NCBI RefSeq assembly: GCF_031877795.1 | Contig: NC_133946.1 | Location: forward strand, 9,275,144 to 9,339,143 | Length of the DNA stretch: 64,000 nucleotides | Source of the DNA: Strix aluco | Lineage: Eukaryota > Chordata > Aves > Strigiformes > Strigidae | Direction: 5' to 3' | Shown here: piece by piece, positions 32,137 through 46,714 of the stretch | Layout of the letters: each line of letters begins with the position of its first letter | Position numbering within the stretch: the stretch's first letter is position 1 | Notes under the pieces: model-generated | What the model was told of the DNA's origin: nothing | The model's database searches: none | The model's input: the letters and a program-made list of their open reading frames with translations, nothing else | Made by a program: the position numbers and the translations under genes

Positions 32137-34477
32137 CAGCTATTCTGTAAGTGTGCACACTACCTGTGGCAAAGATTGTCCAAAGGGATGTATGAAGACT
32201 GCATGTCTGTACAAAAATTGGTAAGTGATTTTTGTATGCAAACCTGGTATCGGATTTTATATACGGTGAGCATATAAAGTGTGAGTAATTTTTGGTATAA
32301 AAATTGAGCTACAAAACCTTTCTTGTCGTTAATGTCAATATGTGAACAATCGAGCTAAATGGTTATCTTTTTTTCCCCACCAGTGGTCTCCCTGCGAGGT
32401 GCTTCCTGTCTCTTCTAGGCATATTGCCAACTTTTGAAAAAAAATTGCAGAGAAAATGTGAATTAAAAGGGTGCAGCACCTGGCAGGTCTGGGCCCATGG
32501 TTTCTGGGACCCACATCCTGTATATTTTTTCTTTATGTTATGCTCAATGTAAGCAGAATTTAGTCACAGCTTCCTGGCTGCAAAGTCCCTAATGTGGGAA
32601 ACCCTGGATAGCCTGAATTACCCCCAAAGCCATTATTCCCATGGCAACCGCCGGGCACAGCAGCACATGGGGCATGTGGCTGCAGCACCCCATCTTCTGG
32701 CTGTCCCAGCCGGCTGAATAATGTTTGGAAGTTGTTACTAATTGTGAGATTTGCTGCAGTCTCCAGTCAGTGACCATGTCAAACATCCAAGCTCTGAGTG
32801 CAGGAATGTAAAATGACATTTCTTGACTGAATTATCTCCTTTCGGTTCTACTGCCCCATTGGGACAGAGCGCAGGGCTAGACATTAAGAAATTTACTTTC
32901 AACATTTTTCTAACCAACAGTTTAGCATGTGGTGCTTCCATTTCTGTATACAGCTTCAGCATTAAAATTCAAACCTGTGCCTAACTGCATGTTTGTACAT
33001 GAAATAGCTAATATATATGCAGATGAATGAAAACTAATTAGAGCTAAAACCAACGAAGTGTACATTTCTAGTTAACGGCTACTTGCAGCTCTGTTATATA
33101 CCATCTAAATAAGTTATTCACTGTGGACTTGCTCGTACAATTTTCTGTAAAATGTATTCTACTTCTTACAAAAAATAGCACTTTGATGCTAAAGAACTTC
33201 GTGTCTCATGTTTCCATAAGGTACATGTGATTCTTTAAATCAAAATATCAAATTCCACATCTGGTCTGTGAATTTTAAGGAATATTAAATGTTACGGTAT
33301 ATCTTAGATGACTGTATTTATAAGGCTTCACTCCATGCAGTATTTTTTCGTTTCATTTCCTGGAACTGCATAGTTACGAGCACTCCAAACCTGACTCACA
33401 TCAACCCCTTTTTTCATGTGACTGAATGAGGGAATAAGAATTTAAACCCCTTAGTTTCATGTTAGACAAACATAATAAAACAGTAACATGAGTAAGTACC
33501 TTAATGTGAGCAAGAGGCACCCACAAACTGTGGACTTTAATTGTAAGAGTAATTCTGTGGATGGGACCCTCATTTTCCACCCTGCATTCAGTACATGAAT
33601 AAAAGCCTGGGGAAGGAAGGTGTCCAAGCTGCTTTGGTGCTTAGCCAAGATCCCAAACAGTCCTTGAGTTCCTCGGCATATGTAAGTGATGCTTGTGCTT
33701 CCTACAGCCTCTGTGGGTAACTAAGAGCAGCTTGGGATACTCCGATCGTGATTTTTCTCCCTAGGAATATCTCTTTCTTTCTCCTCGTTTTGCTTAAAGT
33801 GGGAATGGACATGGGAATCCTCATCAGAGCCCTAGAAATTCCTGATTCTCCAGTAATCATTTCCACTGGATAAGCTACTGAGTGTGAAAGGATCAGATAA
33901 TTTTGCAGCTTAAAAGCCAAAGACAGATTTCACCTGTCTTTACTTCTGTGAATTAGGGTTTGCAGAAGTGTCTAGACCAACAGTCTCAAAGCAGGTACCT
34001 TTGCAAAAACAGCTGGAGTATTTAACCAACTTTAATATCAATCAACACCTTTGAAAATCCTGAGTTTACTTTTGCACATAATGTAATGCCATTATTTGTG
34101 CATTTTCTAGGTTAGTATTCTTATTGTTTTGTAGAGTATTATTATGCAACCTATTGCATTTAGGTTGAACTGAATTTTTTAAGGGTGACTGTTTTAATAA
34201 TTGGTGATTCAAATAGGATTGTGCCACGTCTTCTGCCAGAAGAGGTCTTACCAGCAAAGTCTGATGTCTGTTGCTCAGGTCTGAGTTGTGGGGAGCTCAG
34301 TTTTGTGAGGTCTGAGAAGTTCCCACAGGCTAATTCAGATAAATTAGAGAAAGAATGATGGAGAAATTAGATTACAGCTTCTTTTATTTGAACAGTACCT
34401 GAAGTGCCCCATAGGTTTGTCCCATTTTCTCCTTTAAAAAGTTACGTTCATCCCTTTTCTCCCTCCTGCAAACTCAT

Positions 34478-34488
34478 CCCCCCCCCCC
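34478..34488 (+). repeat. Poly(C) tract
   Basis: Eleven consecutive C. Confidence 0.9.
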
Positions 34489-35480
34489 AATCATTAAATG
34501 TTGAATAATTATAAAACACAAGCCTGAGGGAGGACAAACACTGGTTTTCTTGGTGGTTTGAAGAGGACTGACATTTTCCTGAATCATCCCTCATTATTCA
34601 GACAGCCCATTCCAATGGTTTTTAATGTATTCAAATAGGATATGACAACCGCAGTGAGGGAAAAATGGGCATGGATGGAATTGCCATAGTACCTGTAAGC
34701 AGGTCAGGGAATATCCTGTTTTTGAAACGTTATCATGTCAAATGTTACAGCAGCAGTGGCAGCTTCCTGTTTTTTCCATGCAAAGAGAAGTAATGGGGAG
34801 CTGCTGGCTGAAGAACACTGCCAGCTTCTTTTGGTCACGTATTTTGGTATTACAAAGGTGGCATTATTGAAGGCAGACAAAAAGCCTCTAATCATGCAAC
34901 CAAACTGAACCCTAGGAGCTGAAAAACCCTTTCTTTGTGTACTCATAAACCTTGCTAAGAACTAACTGGTGTCCATATATGCAGGCTTTTCTGCAGCATT
35001 TTGGCTGCAAACTGAGACAGATAGGAAATGCTATCTCTATGAGCACCGAAAATTGGGAGTCAAGAACCTTCCCCCACTGCGACTACTGGACATCCTGACC
35101 TCCGCAGAATGTATGCTAAAACAACCCAATCTAGCAAAATATCACTGGATGTGGTACCTAAAACTCCAAATTGTCACTGTAGATTTTGGCTGGCATAAAA
35201 TCTGATGATTCTGTTTGCAGCAAAAATCTGGTACTGCAGAATTTAGTTTTGCTGTATCACTTACGCTGAACGTTCCCCTTATTAGCTGAATATCCATGGA
35301 CACGTAGCAGGTAAATGCTGAATACTTACACAAGGAACATTACTGTTTGTACACAGCTTAAAGATGTATCGGAATTAAACCTGTGCCATGTTACTTTGGT
35401 GAAAGGAAGCTGTACAGTTTATTATGGGAGACAAAGTGTTGGATATGAAAATGATGCGCCTCCCAAATCCTTATATGCTT

Positions 35481-35556
35481 GTGTATGTGTATCTACACAT
35501 ATCTCTATATGTGTGTGTATGTAGCATGTGTATACATATGCATACATACACACACC
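35481..35556 (+). repeat. TG/CA microsatellite forming a long hairpin
   Basis: Mostly alternating purine-pyrimidine sequence. GTGTGTGTATGTA (35511-35523) pairs perfectly with TACATACACACAC (35543-35555). The intervening bases also pair nearly perfectly, with one bulge and one G-T pair. Confidence 0.92.
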
Positions 35557-37362
35557 CTTAAGTAAAGTTATTTGATGTAATCTGGAATAGAAGACTTTCC
35601 TGAGAGGGTTATTTCTCAATACTGCTTCTCAAACTTTAGTCTGCCACTTACAAGCTGTATACTGTGCTGTACTATCTCTGTAAAGAAATATATCCCTATG
35701 ACAATCTCCAGGAGCAGCCCTAGTTTTGCTAGAAACAATGGTGGTGTATTTTGGGGCCAACACTAAATATTAAGTACAAATTCAGGGCCAGCTGCTGCAT
35801 CTTCAAGAGACAGAGCAAAAGTGACTAAGCCATTGTTTTAATCTCCCAGATTTAAATGTGGGTTGGCTTAATTCCTAGTATATGTTAGAGCAGTCATCAG
35901 TTACTGTAATTTTCAGTATTTTCCTTCAATTTAATACTTTGGGTCAATACAAAATCTGTGATGATGACATTAACCCTCTGTTTTCTACCCTGTTACTTCT
36001 CTCTTTCAGGCAGCAGCTGTAGACACCAAATAAATGATTTAACAGGCACAGTGCAGTTTGGAAATCATATACCTGACCAAAGTGAACGGAAGAATCCTTC
36101 CTTCTCGTTCTGCATGCACTTTCATGGTGCCCCTAGATGATTACAGCAGAAGATAGGTGAGTGCCTACCATTTCAGTCTTTGGCTTTGCAGGTAAAAAGT
36201 ACAAAGAATGAGTTAGTGCCAAGTTCCTCGATGGCTTTTGTGGCAAAAGCAACAATTCACTAGGCTGAAACTGCCAAATTAGTCTTGCCTTGGCTAGACT
36301 TAATATTTCACATTTGTCTATGAAGAAATGTTAATGATTCCTGGAAGTTTTAGGCATTCAAAATTGTTTAAGGGACAAAAGGAAATTATAAGTTTATTTG
36401 GATTTGCAAGAGGATCTGACCTGTATTTGGAGTACGGACTGATTGATTGTATGTAACACAAAAGGAAAAAGTGACTGATATTCCTCTAGCTCTTTGTGCA
36501 AAAGCTTAAGTGCATCATGGCAGCTTAACTTACAGGCCTAAGTTAGAACCTGTTCGTGAGTCAATATTTATGTTGACTCTTTTAAATGTGAATTACAATG
36601 CAAACAGATGGTTAGGTCAAATGGTCTTTAATATGAACTGTGTTCAGGAGAACAAGGAATTTAGCTTTGACATAAATCATTTGCCCTGCTTGTTATGGCA
36701 CAGATGAACAATGTCAGGTCTGCTGTTTTTTCTGAGTTATTCCCCTTTATATCTTACACATGGCTTTCAGCCATTTCTTAAATGTTTTGTTGTTATTCTC
36801 ACTTCATTTAAGGATTAACTTAAGACAACAGCAAGGCTTTTTCAGCTTTTGTCAACCTTCCTAGAACTAATGATTTCTTAACCAAGAGCAGGGAGAGAAC
36901 TACCTTTCATACCTTTTTCTCTTGCTTTTTTCTCTTGCAAGCTACATGCCATGTAATCTTACTTTCAGCAATTAGATTGTAAATGGCTTTTTATTTAATA
37001 ACTGCCAGAATTAATTCATTGTAATTTGACAAAAGTTACATAAATACAAAGGAACAAGGCATTCGGGCAAACAGAAAAAGGCAAAAAGAAAACTCAAGTG
37101 ACTAAGAGTATTATCTGGCGCAACACAGGGACAAATATTTTGTTGGTAGCCGAGATGAATCAAAAGACTACATGTAAAGACCTTAGTGGCAGCTGAGGAC
37201 ATGCTGGATCAAACCTCAGGTGAAGATAAAGATACTCCTGTAAGATGCTTGAACTCTGAGGAGTGACCCACAGGTCAAGGAGCAGAAGCTGCTTATATGT
37301 AGTCTGACTCCAGTTAGCGCAGGCAACGTGAACTGGGGTGTTCGTGCTCATAAATGTCCATA

Positions 37363-37389
37363 TGGGTGGGTGGGTGGGTGTGTGTGTGT
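37363..37389 (+). repeat. TGGG / TG simple repeat
   Basis: Four to five TGGG units pass into a TG dinucleotide run. Confidence 0.92.
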
Positions 37390-40300
37390 CACTGTTACCC
37401 CTGCTGCCACCACTGTCATCTCCGCAGGATGCTGCTCTGCTGTGAGTTTCTGTACACGCCACCATAGTGTGGGTACCGCTGCTCGCACAAAGCCAAGCCT
37501 CATCTGGGACTTCGCACTTGTGTCTTTGGGACAGACAGAAAGCCATGTTATGACAGTATCAAACAGGACGTTAATGTAATTATAGCAGCATTAGCTTCAG
37601 TTTCCACTGTAAGTACTGCTCAGTAGTAGCTCTCCGAAGCTGCATAAGTCTTGCTCTGGTCTTAACAACAGATTTTTTTTTTTCTCCAGAAGGTGATGCA
37701 GAAACTGGCCACTTCAGTCAAGCTTCAGTTGTATAACTGAAAAATTGCTATCAAAGCCAGAAGATTTAGGTATTTTCTCTGGAAAACTTAAGTATTGTAC
37801 ATGATGATTAATAACGTTGCTGGAGGAGATTTTACTGAAGTACATTGCCTTTATAGTTGAGAGGAGAATTATTGGTATATAGACTCTGACTGTGTGTACT
37901 GATTGCAGTGGATCCCCTAAACTTCTAATTCCAAGGGCTGCAGAAGGCATTCCTCAGTTTTTAAATTCTTTGTGTGCTCCCTGATCGTAAGTTTTACAGA
38001 GGAGATTGCCATGTAGGGGGAAGGTAAATTCAGCCAGGCTAGTATTAGACATACTGCCGATGGCAAGCTAAGAAGAGACACGAGGCCTCACTGTGTTTTT
38101 ATTCATTGTTAAAAAAGATGCTTTGACAAGGACTTAGGCATCCTTAACACTTATAGCTCAATACCAGGATATCTTAGCAGCACTACAATTATAATTTCAG
38201 ACAGGATCCCTGAAACTGCCTTTCTTTACAGGGGAATGTGAATCCAGCAGTAGGGATAACCTGTGCAAGCAGGGCGGTGCAGAGGCAATTCCCACTCCTG
38301 CTGACATTAGAGAGGATGCTGCTGGCACCCTGTCTTCTCTGTGCAGCGCTGTGGGTTCTCCTCCCCGCTGCGCGTCTCGCCCAGGTCGTGTGCTGTGTGC
38401 TCTGGGTTTATAGGTTTGCAGGGAATTTCGCTCAGAGTCATAGTGTTTCTTCAAAAGCTGAGGATGAGACCACTTGCAGCTCTCTTGGCTTCTATGTTGA
38501 CAGGCATGTGCTACCTCTCATATTTGTTAGTTAAACATCAGCGTACACTTTATGGTGGAGGTATACCACTGAAGGGTAAGGACAGACCAATACAGAAGCA
38601 AACGGGGAGGGAATTTACTTAAAAGGACGCTATGATAATTTTGCAAAAGAGGAGAAGCACCACTTACTATATTTCCATTATTTTTCTTAATATTTGTTTC
38701 AAGTTGACTTGAGCACTGTTCCCAAAGGTCTTGGTTTTTTCCTCTGGCAAAAGTAGAGCTGCTTTTTCCAAAGTATTGTCTGTTTTCCCTGAAGGTTCTC
38801 TTCTGACTCTGATTGCTTTTAAATGTCACTCTGCTGCTTAAGGCTACTAGTAGGTGGTCTGAGCTGAATGTTTACTATTATATGGCTTATACCTATACTT
38901 ATTTTCCATGTCAGATCCTGACCTAGTAACCTCCTTCTTCTCAAAATGCCGAAGGTGAAATTTATTTTTAAATTACTTGGTTGCCTGGGTAGAATTGCTA
39001 TTAATCAGAACAGGAAAATAATATCAGAAAATGAACTTTCTTTGACAGCAGTTTAAGTCACCATATCTATTGGCAGATAATTTCATCTGAGCCTTAGGAT
39101 CACCTTGAAACTGGGAAGTTTTGTTGGCAAAATACATTGCTGCCATTGCAAGTTTCCATAATTTTTAGAATTTTTATCTGTTGGAGTTTTCTGTATGACT
39201 TCATTTGGAGGCCATGTTGGTTTTTAGTCACCATCTCAGCCAATTCATTTTAGCAAATTAATATTTTTGGTAAATACTGTGAAGACAGTAGGGAGTTCTA
39301 AAATGGTGAAAATAAACATTTAACTCATGTACATAAACTAGTGATTCACTGAAAGTGTTATTTACATTTTCATTTGCCTATAAGCTGAAACTGGTTGCAC
39401 AGAAAAATCGTTTTGCCTTGTTTACACACATACAACTTGGGACCAACATTATTATCTTCACATACACAGGTTAATATTTCAATTCAGCATGCATCTGAAT
39501 AATGAAGACAGTGATTGCTGCATACAATTTCATGCAGGCAATGAGCTTGTAATGAAAGGTATGTTATCACTTGAAATCTAGGCAGTTAAGGATTAAAAAC
39601 AGGCTTAAGTGCTATTTGAGATCTCTTTATTTTTAAAATGCTTTTATCTACTTTATTACTGTATGAAGGACTAATAATAGAAGATCCTGAGTATATAGAA
39701 ATCATGGTCTACTTTGCTTAGTGCCTACTCCAAAGCCACTTGAAACTGTAGGAGTCTTTGTATAGCAGACAAAGTGGAAAAAAAACCCAATTTTTTTCCT
39801 TCAAACTCTGATTTACAGGAACAGAAGCGTTACTTCACATGCAAATCCTTTTTACTCTAGTCAGACTATAAAGCTCATTGCACATATTATTAAAGTAATA
39901 CAATCTCTTAATTTTATTTTTTCTCTTAACAGGTCTCAAAATATTCTAGAAGCTGAAGCCTCAATTTTGAAATGGTCTGCAGAGAAACCAACTCCTCTTC
40001 TTACTCAGGTTCTTGCGGAGTAAACGTGTGCCAAGCTTAATGTCTATAGAGCTCACTCTGGGATCAGTGCATGCAGATACAGGGTGTTTTGGAATAAAAA
40101 GAACATAATTCTTTTTTCTTGGTAATTGATTTTTTACATACACTGAGAGATTGCTATGGCTCAGAAGCTCTAGGCTTCAGTCTTGCAAATACAGTAATTT
40201 AATTCCAGACCAGTTAAAATTAACAAGACAGACAAACCTTGGGCTGCTAAATCCAAAGCAATGAAGCCGATAACAGCACTGCTTATTTCTGTGGACATTC

Positions 40301-41899
40301 ACATTCATTTTAGTTGCTTCCCTGCAAACAAGCGGTGCTGTTTCTCGCACGTATCCATCATCCCAGCCCAGATTCATCTCACACTGGTTTAGACATCTAA
40401 GTGCAGCTCCCACGGCAGGAGTCCAGCTGCCCTAGGCTCCCTCTGTAGTCAATGAGAAGAGACAAGCATCTTGAGCGGGTGATTCATGGACCACACCAAA
40501 GATCTGAATCACTCCCATGGAGTGGTTCTCTCAATCCACTGATTACAGAGGCAACCCAGGGTAAATAGGTTCATGATGTAGGTGGTCAGCCAGGTGGAAT
40601 GTATCCAAACCTGTTCTAGTTAGGCAGGAGCTGCATTATCACAGCTGGTTCTGAATCCTTGACTCCAGTTTCTTCTTCCAATATATTCACAACTATGTCA
40701 CATGAATCTGGCCTTTCCTAAAAGTATTATTTTTTTAAAAAAAATCTGTAGCTAAATAAGGTGCAACCCTATTGCCCTGAACTTATGACTGAATGCTCTT
40801 TTAGGTAGATATCTTTCATTATAGTTCAAAAAAAACCTATTTGAAGATGTGCTGAAATCTGTACATTCACTTAGTGTAGACTACGTTTGCATTAGATATT
40901 AGGGGTATATTTCACTCCAGATTGAAATAAATGATACTTTGCTTTAGAAATTCTTTCTAGCTCAAGGGGGTTTGTGCTGCTGTAAATCCATACAAAAAAG
41001 ATATCAGCTGCAATAATTCTTAACTGCAAAGTGCACAACTGAAGCTGAAAGTGGGTTTGTACTTGAGTGGGCATATGTGTTTTTGGTTGCAGGAATAGCA
41101 GCTGAATTTATATTTATGGTCTTGACATAGGTATGATTCCCAATAAAATAAATCATATAAGCTCATCCGGTCTCTTAAGAGTTTTCTACAAGTCTTCAGC
41201 TTCTTGTGTGTTTTGTGGAGACTTTCTTCCTGTCAGACACAGTAAGTCCAAATCAAAACCCTCTGACATTTCAGAGCAGCCAATTCTAATTTGATTTACG
41301 CCTGCCTAAATCTGACATAGATCCATGTAGACCCATATTATATGAATAAAAAGTCAATGCAAAGAACTGTGTCAAGGCATGGTTTCTAGAAGTCATGGCT
41401 TCTGTTGCCAAAGGGCTGACACATTTACTAGTGCACTTATCTTTATACATGGGCATAACCATTAATTACCTCCGTCCTCTTCTCTATAGGCCACCTTCCA
41501 GCCTCTTCCCCTCTTGTTCCTTCTCCCTCAGGCAAAGCGTCTCTTCTGTCTAGCAACCTCTGGAGACTTTTGTTACGGTAACAGAATAGTCCAGGTCATG
41601 TCTATCTACTGACAAAAGAATAATCAGCGCTGTTGGCAAAAATCCTGTTCTTTCATCTATTCATTTTGGTATGAAATGCCTGAAACGTGTTCAAAATGCA
41701 TTTTGCTGGTAAGTCATTAAGTCATCTATAAAGGCCAAGGAGTAAATAAGGTACCATCAGCTTGACTCAGAAGGAAAAATAAAAGATTGTGTAGGTGATC
41801 TTGGACTATTTTCAGCAGAGGTTTTGTGCTAGCGTAGGGTGGCTTTGAGGCTCACAAAGGAAATTTCAGTACAAATGAACCATAAAGCACTCTGTGAGC

Positions 41900-42090
41900 A
41901 GAGAAAGCAGCGGACGCGGCCTCGCGCTGCTGTGAAGCAAAGTGAGGAACACTTTGCTCCTTCACCTTCGGGTGAGCAGCTCTTCCTCACAGCGAGCGGA
42001 GCGGGTGGCACCAGGTGTTTGTCCTCAGAGCGTCGCTGCCAGCAGGGAGGGACCCCAGCACCTCGCGGTGTAAAACCCGCTGCCAGGAAG
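41900..42090. other. Small isolated CpG-rich patch
   Basis: A GC-rich, CpG-containing stretch (for example GGACGCGGCCTCGCGCTGC, and GAGCGTCGCTG) in an otherwise AT-rich intergenic region, far from both gene promoters. It contains CCAGCAGGGAGG at 42039-42050, a partial match to the CTCF core. Confidence 0.5.
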
Positions 42091-45000
42091 AGGTTGCTGT
42101 TTTGCTGAGCTTAGATAAACATTAGGATCTAATTTATCATGTGACAGGAAAGGAAAACGAGCTTTTTTCCCCCCTCCTCCCGGTTTTTAACAGCTTTTGT
42201 TTGAATTTCATCATGTGGTTTTGAGATGTAATGAGTGGAGAGATATTTAACCTGGGCTTCCGAACTGATTACGTTGCTGTCAGCTGATGTAGAGTATGGC
42301 TCTTTCTGGATATGTCTACAAGTGTTACATCTCACTAAATGACATGGACAGGGAGCCAGACCTCTTGCTGAACTTACAAAAGAGGCATCATAATTCATTT
42401 AGTTAAAAAGATCTGAGCTGCTAGTGCTCTTCATGTCATACGGTATATCTTGGGTTACATGCCCAGGAGGAAGAAAAAAGGAAACCGTTTTCCTTGTACT
42501 ACAAAGTAAATAGGAATGCTGAGAAATATTTTGGTATTTGCAGAACCTGAGAGTTCTCCTGACCTTATTATTTCATGTGTATTATGAGCAACACAGAGCA
42601 TTATGCAAAGATCTGATTATTCAGTCTTGTTTGTGGCATTTGAAGCCCTGACCCTATGCTGATCGGCTCTGGGCTACGGTGGACTGCACACAGGGATAGC
42701 CATATGGCTTCAGAATCAGGGCTTTCAGATATTTTTAAGATGCCTCAGAAATTCTGCTGTATTCATGGTCTGGACTTTGAGTGTAGCATTTACAAAGTGA
42801 GGTACCTAATGAAGGTGTTTGCAGTATATCATGTGGGAGGCATATTCCTAAACTATGATATTCTGGATTCAGGTTCCCTCCTGGACTAAGCCATCCTTTT
42901 GGGCATGAATAAATATCTAGCTCTTTATTCATGAGGAGACAGTGCCTCCCTTTCATAGAGAGGCCATTTATATGCCATGGGAACTCTGTTCCCACCTGAG
43001 GCTGAAACCCATTTCTCAAGAAAGTGCCTAACCACTGACATTTCCATCTCTCCTCTGAAACTTGTGCCGAGAGTGAGGTGTGATTTGAAGGTGACAAAGA
43101 TAAAGGTGACAACTCCTTGAGGCTGAGGAGGGTCTACAGCTGAAACCTCCTGCCTCTTAGATAGGAAGTCCAACCACAGATGTGAGGAGCTGAGAAAGCT
43201 GAATACGAGAGTGTCTGTGCCTTGTTAACAAACTGGTTGAAGTGAGGATTAATATATGGAGTTCATTCACATTTATTCTCAGTTTCAGAATTGTGTGGTA
43301 GGTACTTTGCTTTCGTAATGAAATGTGATTACAGTTGTTAGTTGGTACAACTGTTTATTTTTTGTTTTAACCATTGAAGGACAAACCAAAACTTAGTTTC
43401 AGAAGAAAAAACAACCACATTCCAAGTCATTCAAAACTGAGAGAAAATGTAATGACATCTTTTAGGATCTAGATGAATACTAAGGTTCACTGATTAACTT
43501 ATTCTACATACCCTAGCTCTGAGATCAGTTAATCTGACTGGATGTATTGCAGTGTCCAGTTTGACAGAGACTATCAACTCTGTGCCTATTACTGTGTTTA
43601 ACCTTTTGCCCTTACATTCACAAAGTCTTCATTTGACTCATATGTTAAACACAAATCAAATCAGGCCAGATTCCTTCTACTAACATTATTAGTTTTCATT
43701 TTTTATATGTGATGAAGTGAAATTGTGTTTGTTCATGCAGCCATAAACTCTACTTTACTTTTCAGCCTTATTTTGGTTTTGCTTGAACAGGTTATTTTGA
43801 AGATGCTGCCCTGACAGCTCCTTAGACTGAAGTCCTCTTCATCCACAGAAGTGGTACAGCGAAAGTAATCAAGATGAAAGGTGAGGATTTTGCCTTTCCT
43901 GTCATGCGCTGTCCACCTGGATTCTGACCTGGAGGGACTTTCTTGACTTGCAACATTGGTTAGGCAGAACCAGGTCAAACAGTTTCAGCACATTTGAACT
44001 CTGACTCCCAAAGGATGAGGACAAAATAATGAGCACTGTCCTATCAGTAAAGCTATCTTGTGACTCCATTGCCCTCACCACCACAGCTGATGCATCTGAG
44101 AAACATATTTGCAGGGAACAAAAATTCAGACCTCAGTTTAGGAAGGTGCAAGGCACAACCTACGAGGTCTGCAGCAAAGACTTAGCACGAGGCAGTGACC
44201 TTGCCACAGGGAAAACCTCAGCACTGGGAACCAATTGCTTACGCTGGCTCCCCTATTCAGATCTCTGCCACTATGCTGGAACTGTTCATTGCTTGTCAAT
44301 TAGTGGCAACAAGATAATTCCCTTAAATTCTTGAAAATATTTTGAAATGTGTAGTGTTTGTAATTTTTCAGTTTCTTTTCCAAAAGTAGTTATGGTCCCA
44401 ATCCTACAAATTGTTCTCTTCTGAATAAAATTCTGGATTCTGAAATAAATTTCTGAATTCACTGAAAAAAATCCAGTGTGGAAACTTTGGCTGGGATGAA
44501 ATTCCATGCTCTTTTTTTGTCAGTGGAAAAATTTTGCTTTTCTGATAATAAAGAAGCCTGAGAAATACCTGATTGTAATGAGTTGATGGTACCTTATTTT
44601 AGCATACTTTAATTGTTATGCCTGCATACTTTATTAAAAATTTCATCATGCAATAGTTCAGGCATGATAGTTCAGCAGCAGGTGTCCATTTGGAGAATGA
44701 TAGAAAAATTAGCATTTCTTTACCAGTTTGCTGTAAAATATGTTTTTTCTCCTCTCAGATTTAACAGGTAATACTTTTCTTTGCTTCAAAGAAATTTTTT
44801 GTGCAAGTGTAAGTACGAAATCTAGAAACTGTATAAACTGGACCTAGAGTAGATCGGTGGATGTAATGTCCGAAATGGCTGTTCTGCCACTACAGGTGGA
44901 AAGACTCTTGCCTGCAAGGCATTATTTGAAGAGCTGCTGCCTAGACTACTATCCATAAACAATTTCACAATTAAATCAGTAATTTTCAATACTGAGGGCT

Positions 45001-46690
45001 TTCTCCTAAAAATTAAGCAGGCTGTTGCTTTGATACTAGACTTGCAGGGTACGCGACAACAAAATAAAGATAGCAGGAGAAAAAAACTTCCATCTTCCAA
45101 AAAGTTACTATATTTTTTAAAAAATAATGAGCAAGAGGAATTTCTTTAATTTTTAAAATGCTTTTCATTTTTTAAAGTCTCACTTTACTAGACTGGTAAC
45201 AATTTGACTTATTTATATTTTTATATTACCCTCCTGAATGTTGCATTATAGAGGAAGGCACTACCTGAAATCCTAGTCTGAGAGGTAAGGAAATACCACC
45301 TCTCCTCTTCTGCCAATACATTTTTATCCTATGTATTTGTGATCATGCTTAGAAAACTGGGTTTGTTTTTCACTTGCATATGAAGAGTTTAAGTATTTTT
45401 ACTAGTGGTTTGTTTAACTTTTCCAGGAGGGGGATTGGCACCTGTGGTGTATGAGGAATACAGTTGTTGAATTGCATGTGAGTTACAAGGGACAATTTTG
45501 TTGATGCAGGTAAAGACAGAGAGCTTTGGCTAATGAAATAGAAGCACCTCTCTGTAGAAATGTGTTTAGAAAGAAAGAGCTGATTACATTCAAGGTAATC
45601 TTCAAGACCTAGTTTTAAGCATTAAGTAACTGCTTTTGTTTGACCCTAGAAATACATTGCTGTGCTTCATAAGCACGGCCTAGATTCTGCTGATAAGTCT
45701 AAATTAATGTGAATTATGTGAAAGAAAACCTCAGTGTGGGTTAAACCCTCAGTAGCAGGTTGAAGGAAAGGGCCAAGTGAATGCTGCCTTCCTTCCTCCC
45801 CTCTCATGATCATTTTAAGTAGTTTATATTAAAATTGAAGTTTATAAGTTTCTAAATATACCAATATATCAAAGATTATAAATAATAGCATTGAGCTATA
45901 CTGAGACTCTTTGACAGCACAGCTTAATTCATAACACTGGGATGTTTCCTCAGGAAAAGCATGACTGATTTTGGAATTTTTTTGCTACTCTTTCTATATT
46001 GAAAAGTCAGATCTCAGTATTTATACAATTACACTTCAATGGTGTATTACTCACCATTAAATCTGTGCTAACCAGAACTTGTGATTTGAATGTGTCTTAT
46101 ATTTGGCTTTTTCCTTAAAGTTCCAGCTCCCAGACTCATGTGATTACATCAGAAACTTCAAGAGGAAAAAAAAAATCTAGACCTCATGGCTGTAGAGGAA
46201 AATCTTAAAAATGTGACCTGAATTCACCCTAAAGGCTCAAATACCAAAGGGAAAGAGCACAATGTAGTGAATTTGTAATTGTAAAGATTCTTGTATTTGG
46301 GGGGAAGGAAGAGTGACTCATTAATAATCCTTTCTATTCAGTGCTAGGTATCATGTTGTGTTTACAAATTAAGTGTCACATAATCCAGTCACAAATCTGC
46401 ACAACCTTCTGTGCAGGGACTGGTACTTTTTGGCATGATGTGTCTCTGCCAAACTGGCCCTTGATGCTTTTCAGAGTTTTCCACTATAAAAGCAAGAATA
46501 GGGTCCAAAATGAGATAGTGGTAACACAAATGGAAGAGAGAAAAGAGATTTTTCTAAGCTTTGTCTACAAACTCCAACCTTGCTCATATGTGTGGTTAAA
46601 GCTTTAGAAACACGATCCTCCAGGAACAGAGTAAAGCTGTATCAATGCAAGTGGAAAACGTTTATATGCTGTTTTGGAAACAGCTTACAC

Positions 46691-46714
46691 GGAGGGGGGT
46701 GGGGGTGGGGGGGA
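46691..46714 (+). other. G-quadruplex candidate
   Basis: Runs of six, five and seven G are separated by single T, with further G at both ends. The long runs allow four G-tracts. It lies about 0.4 kb before the PPFIA1 CpG island. Confidence 0.75.
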
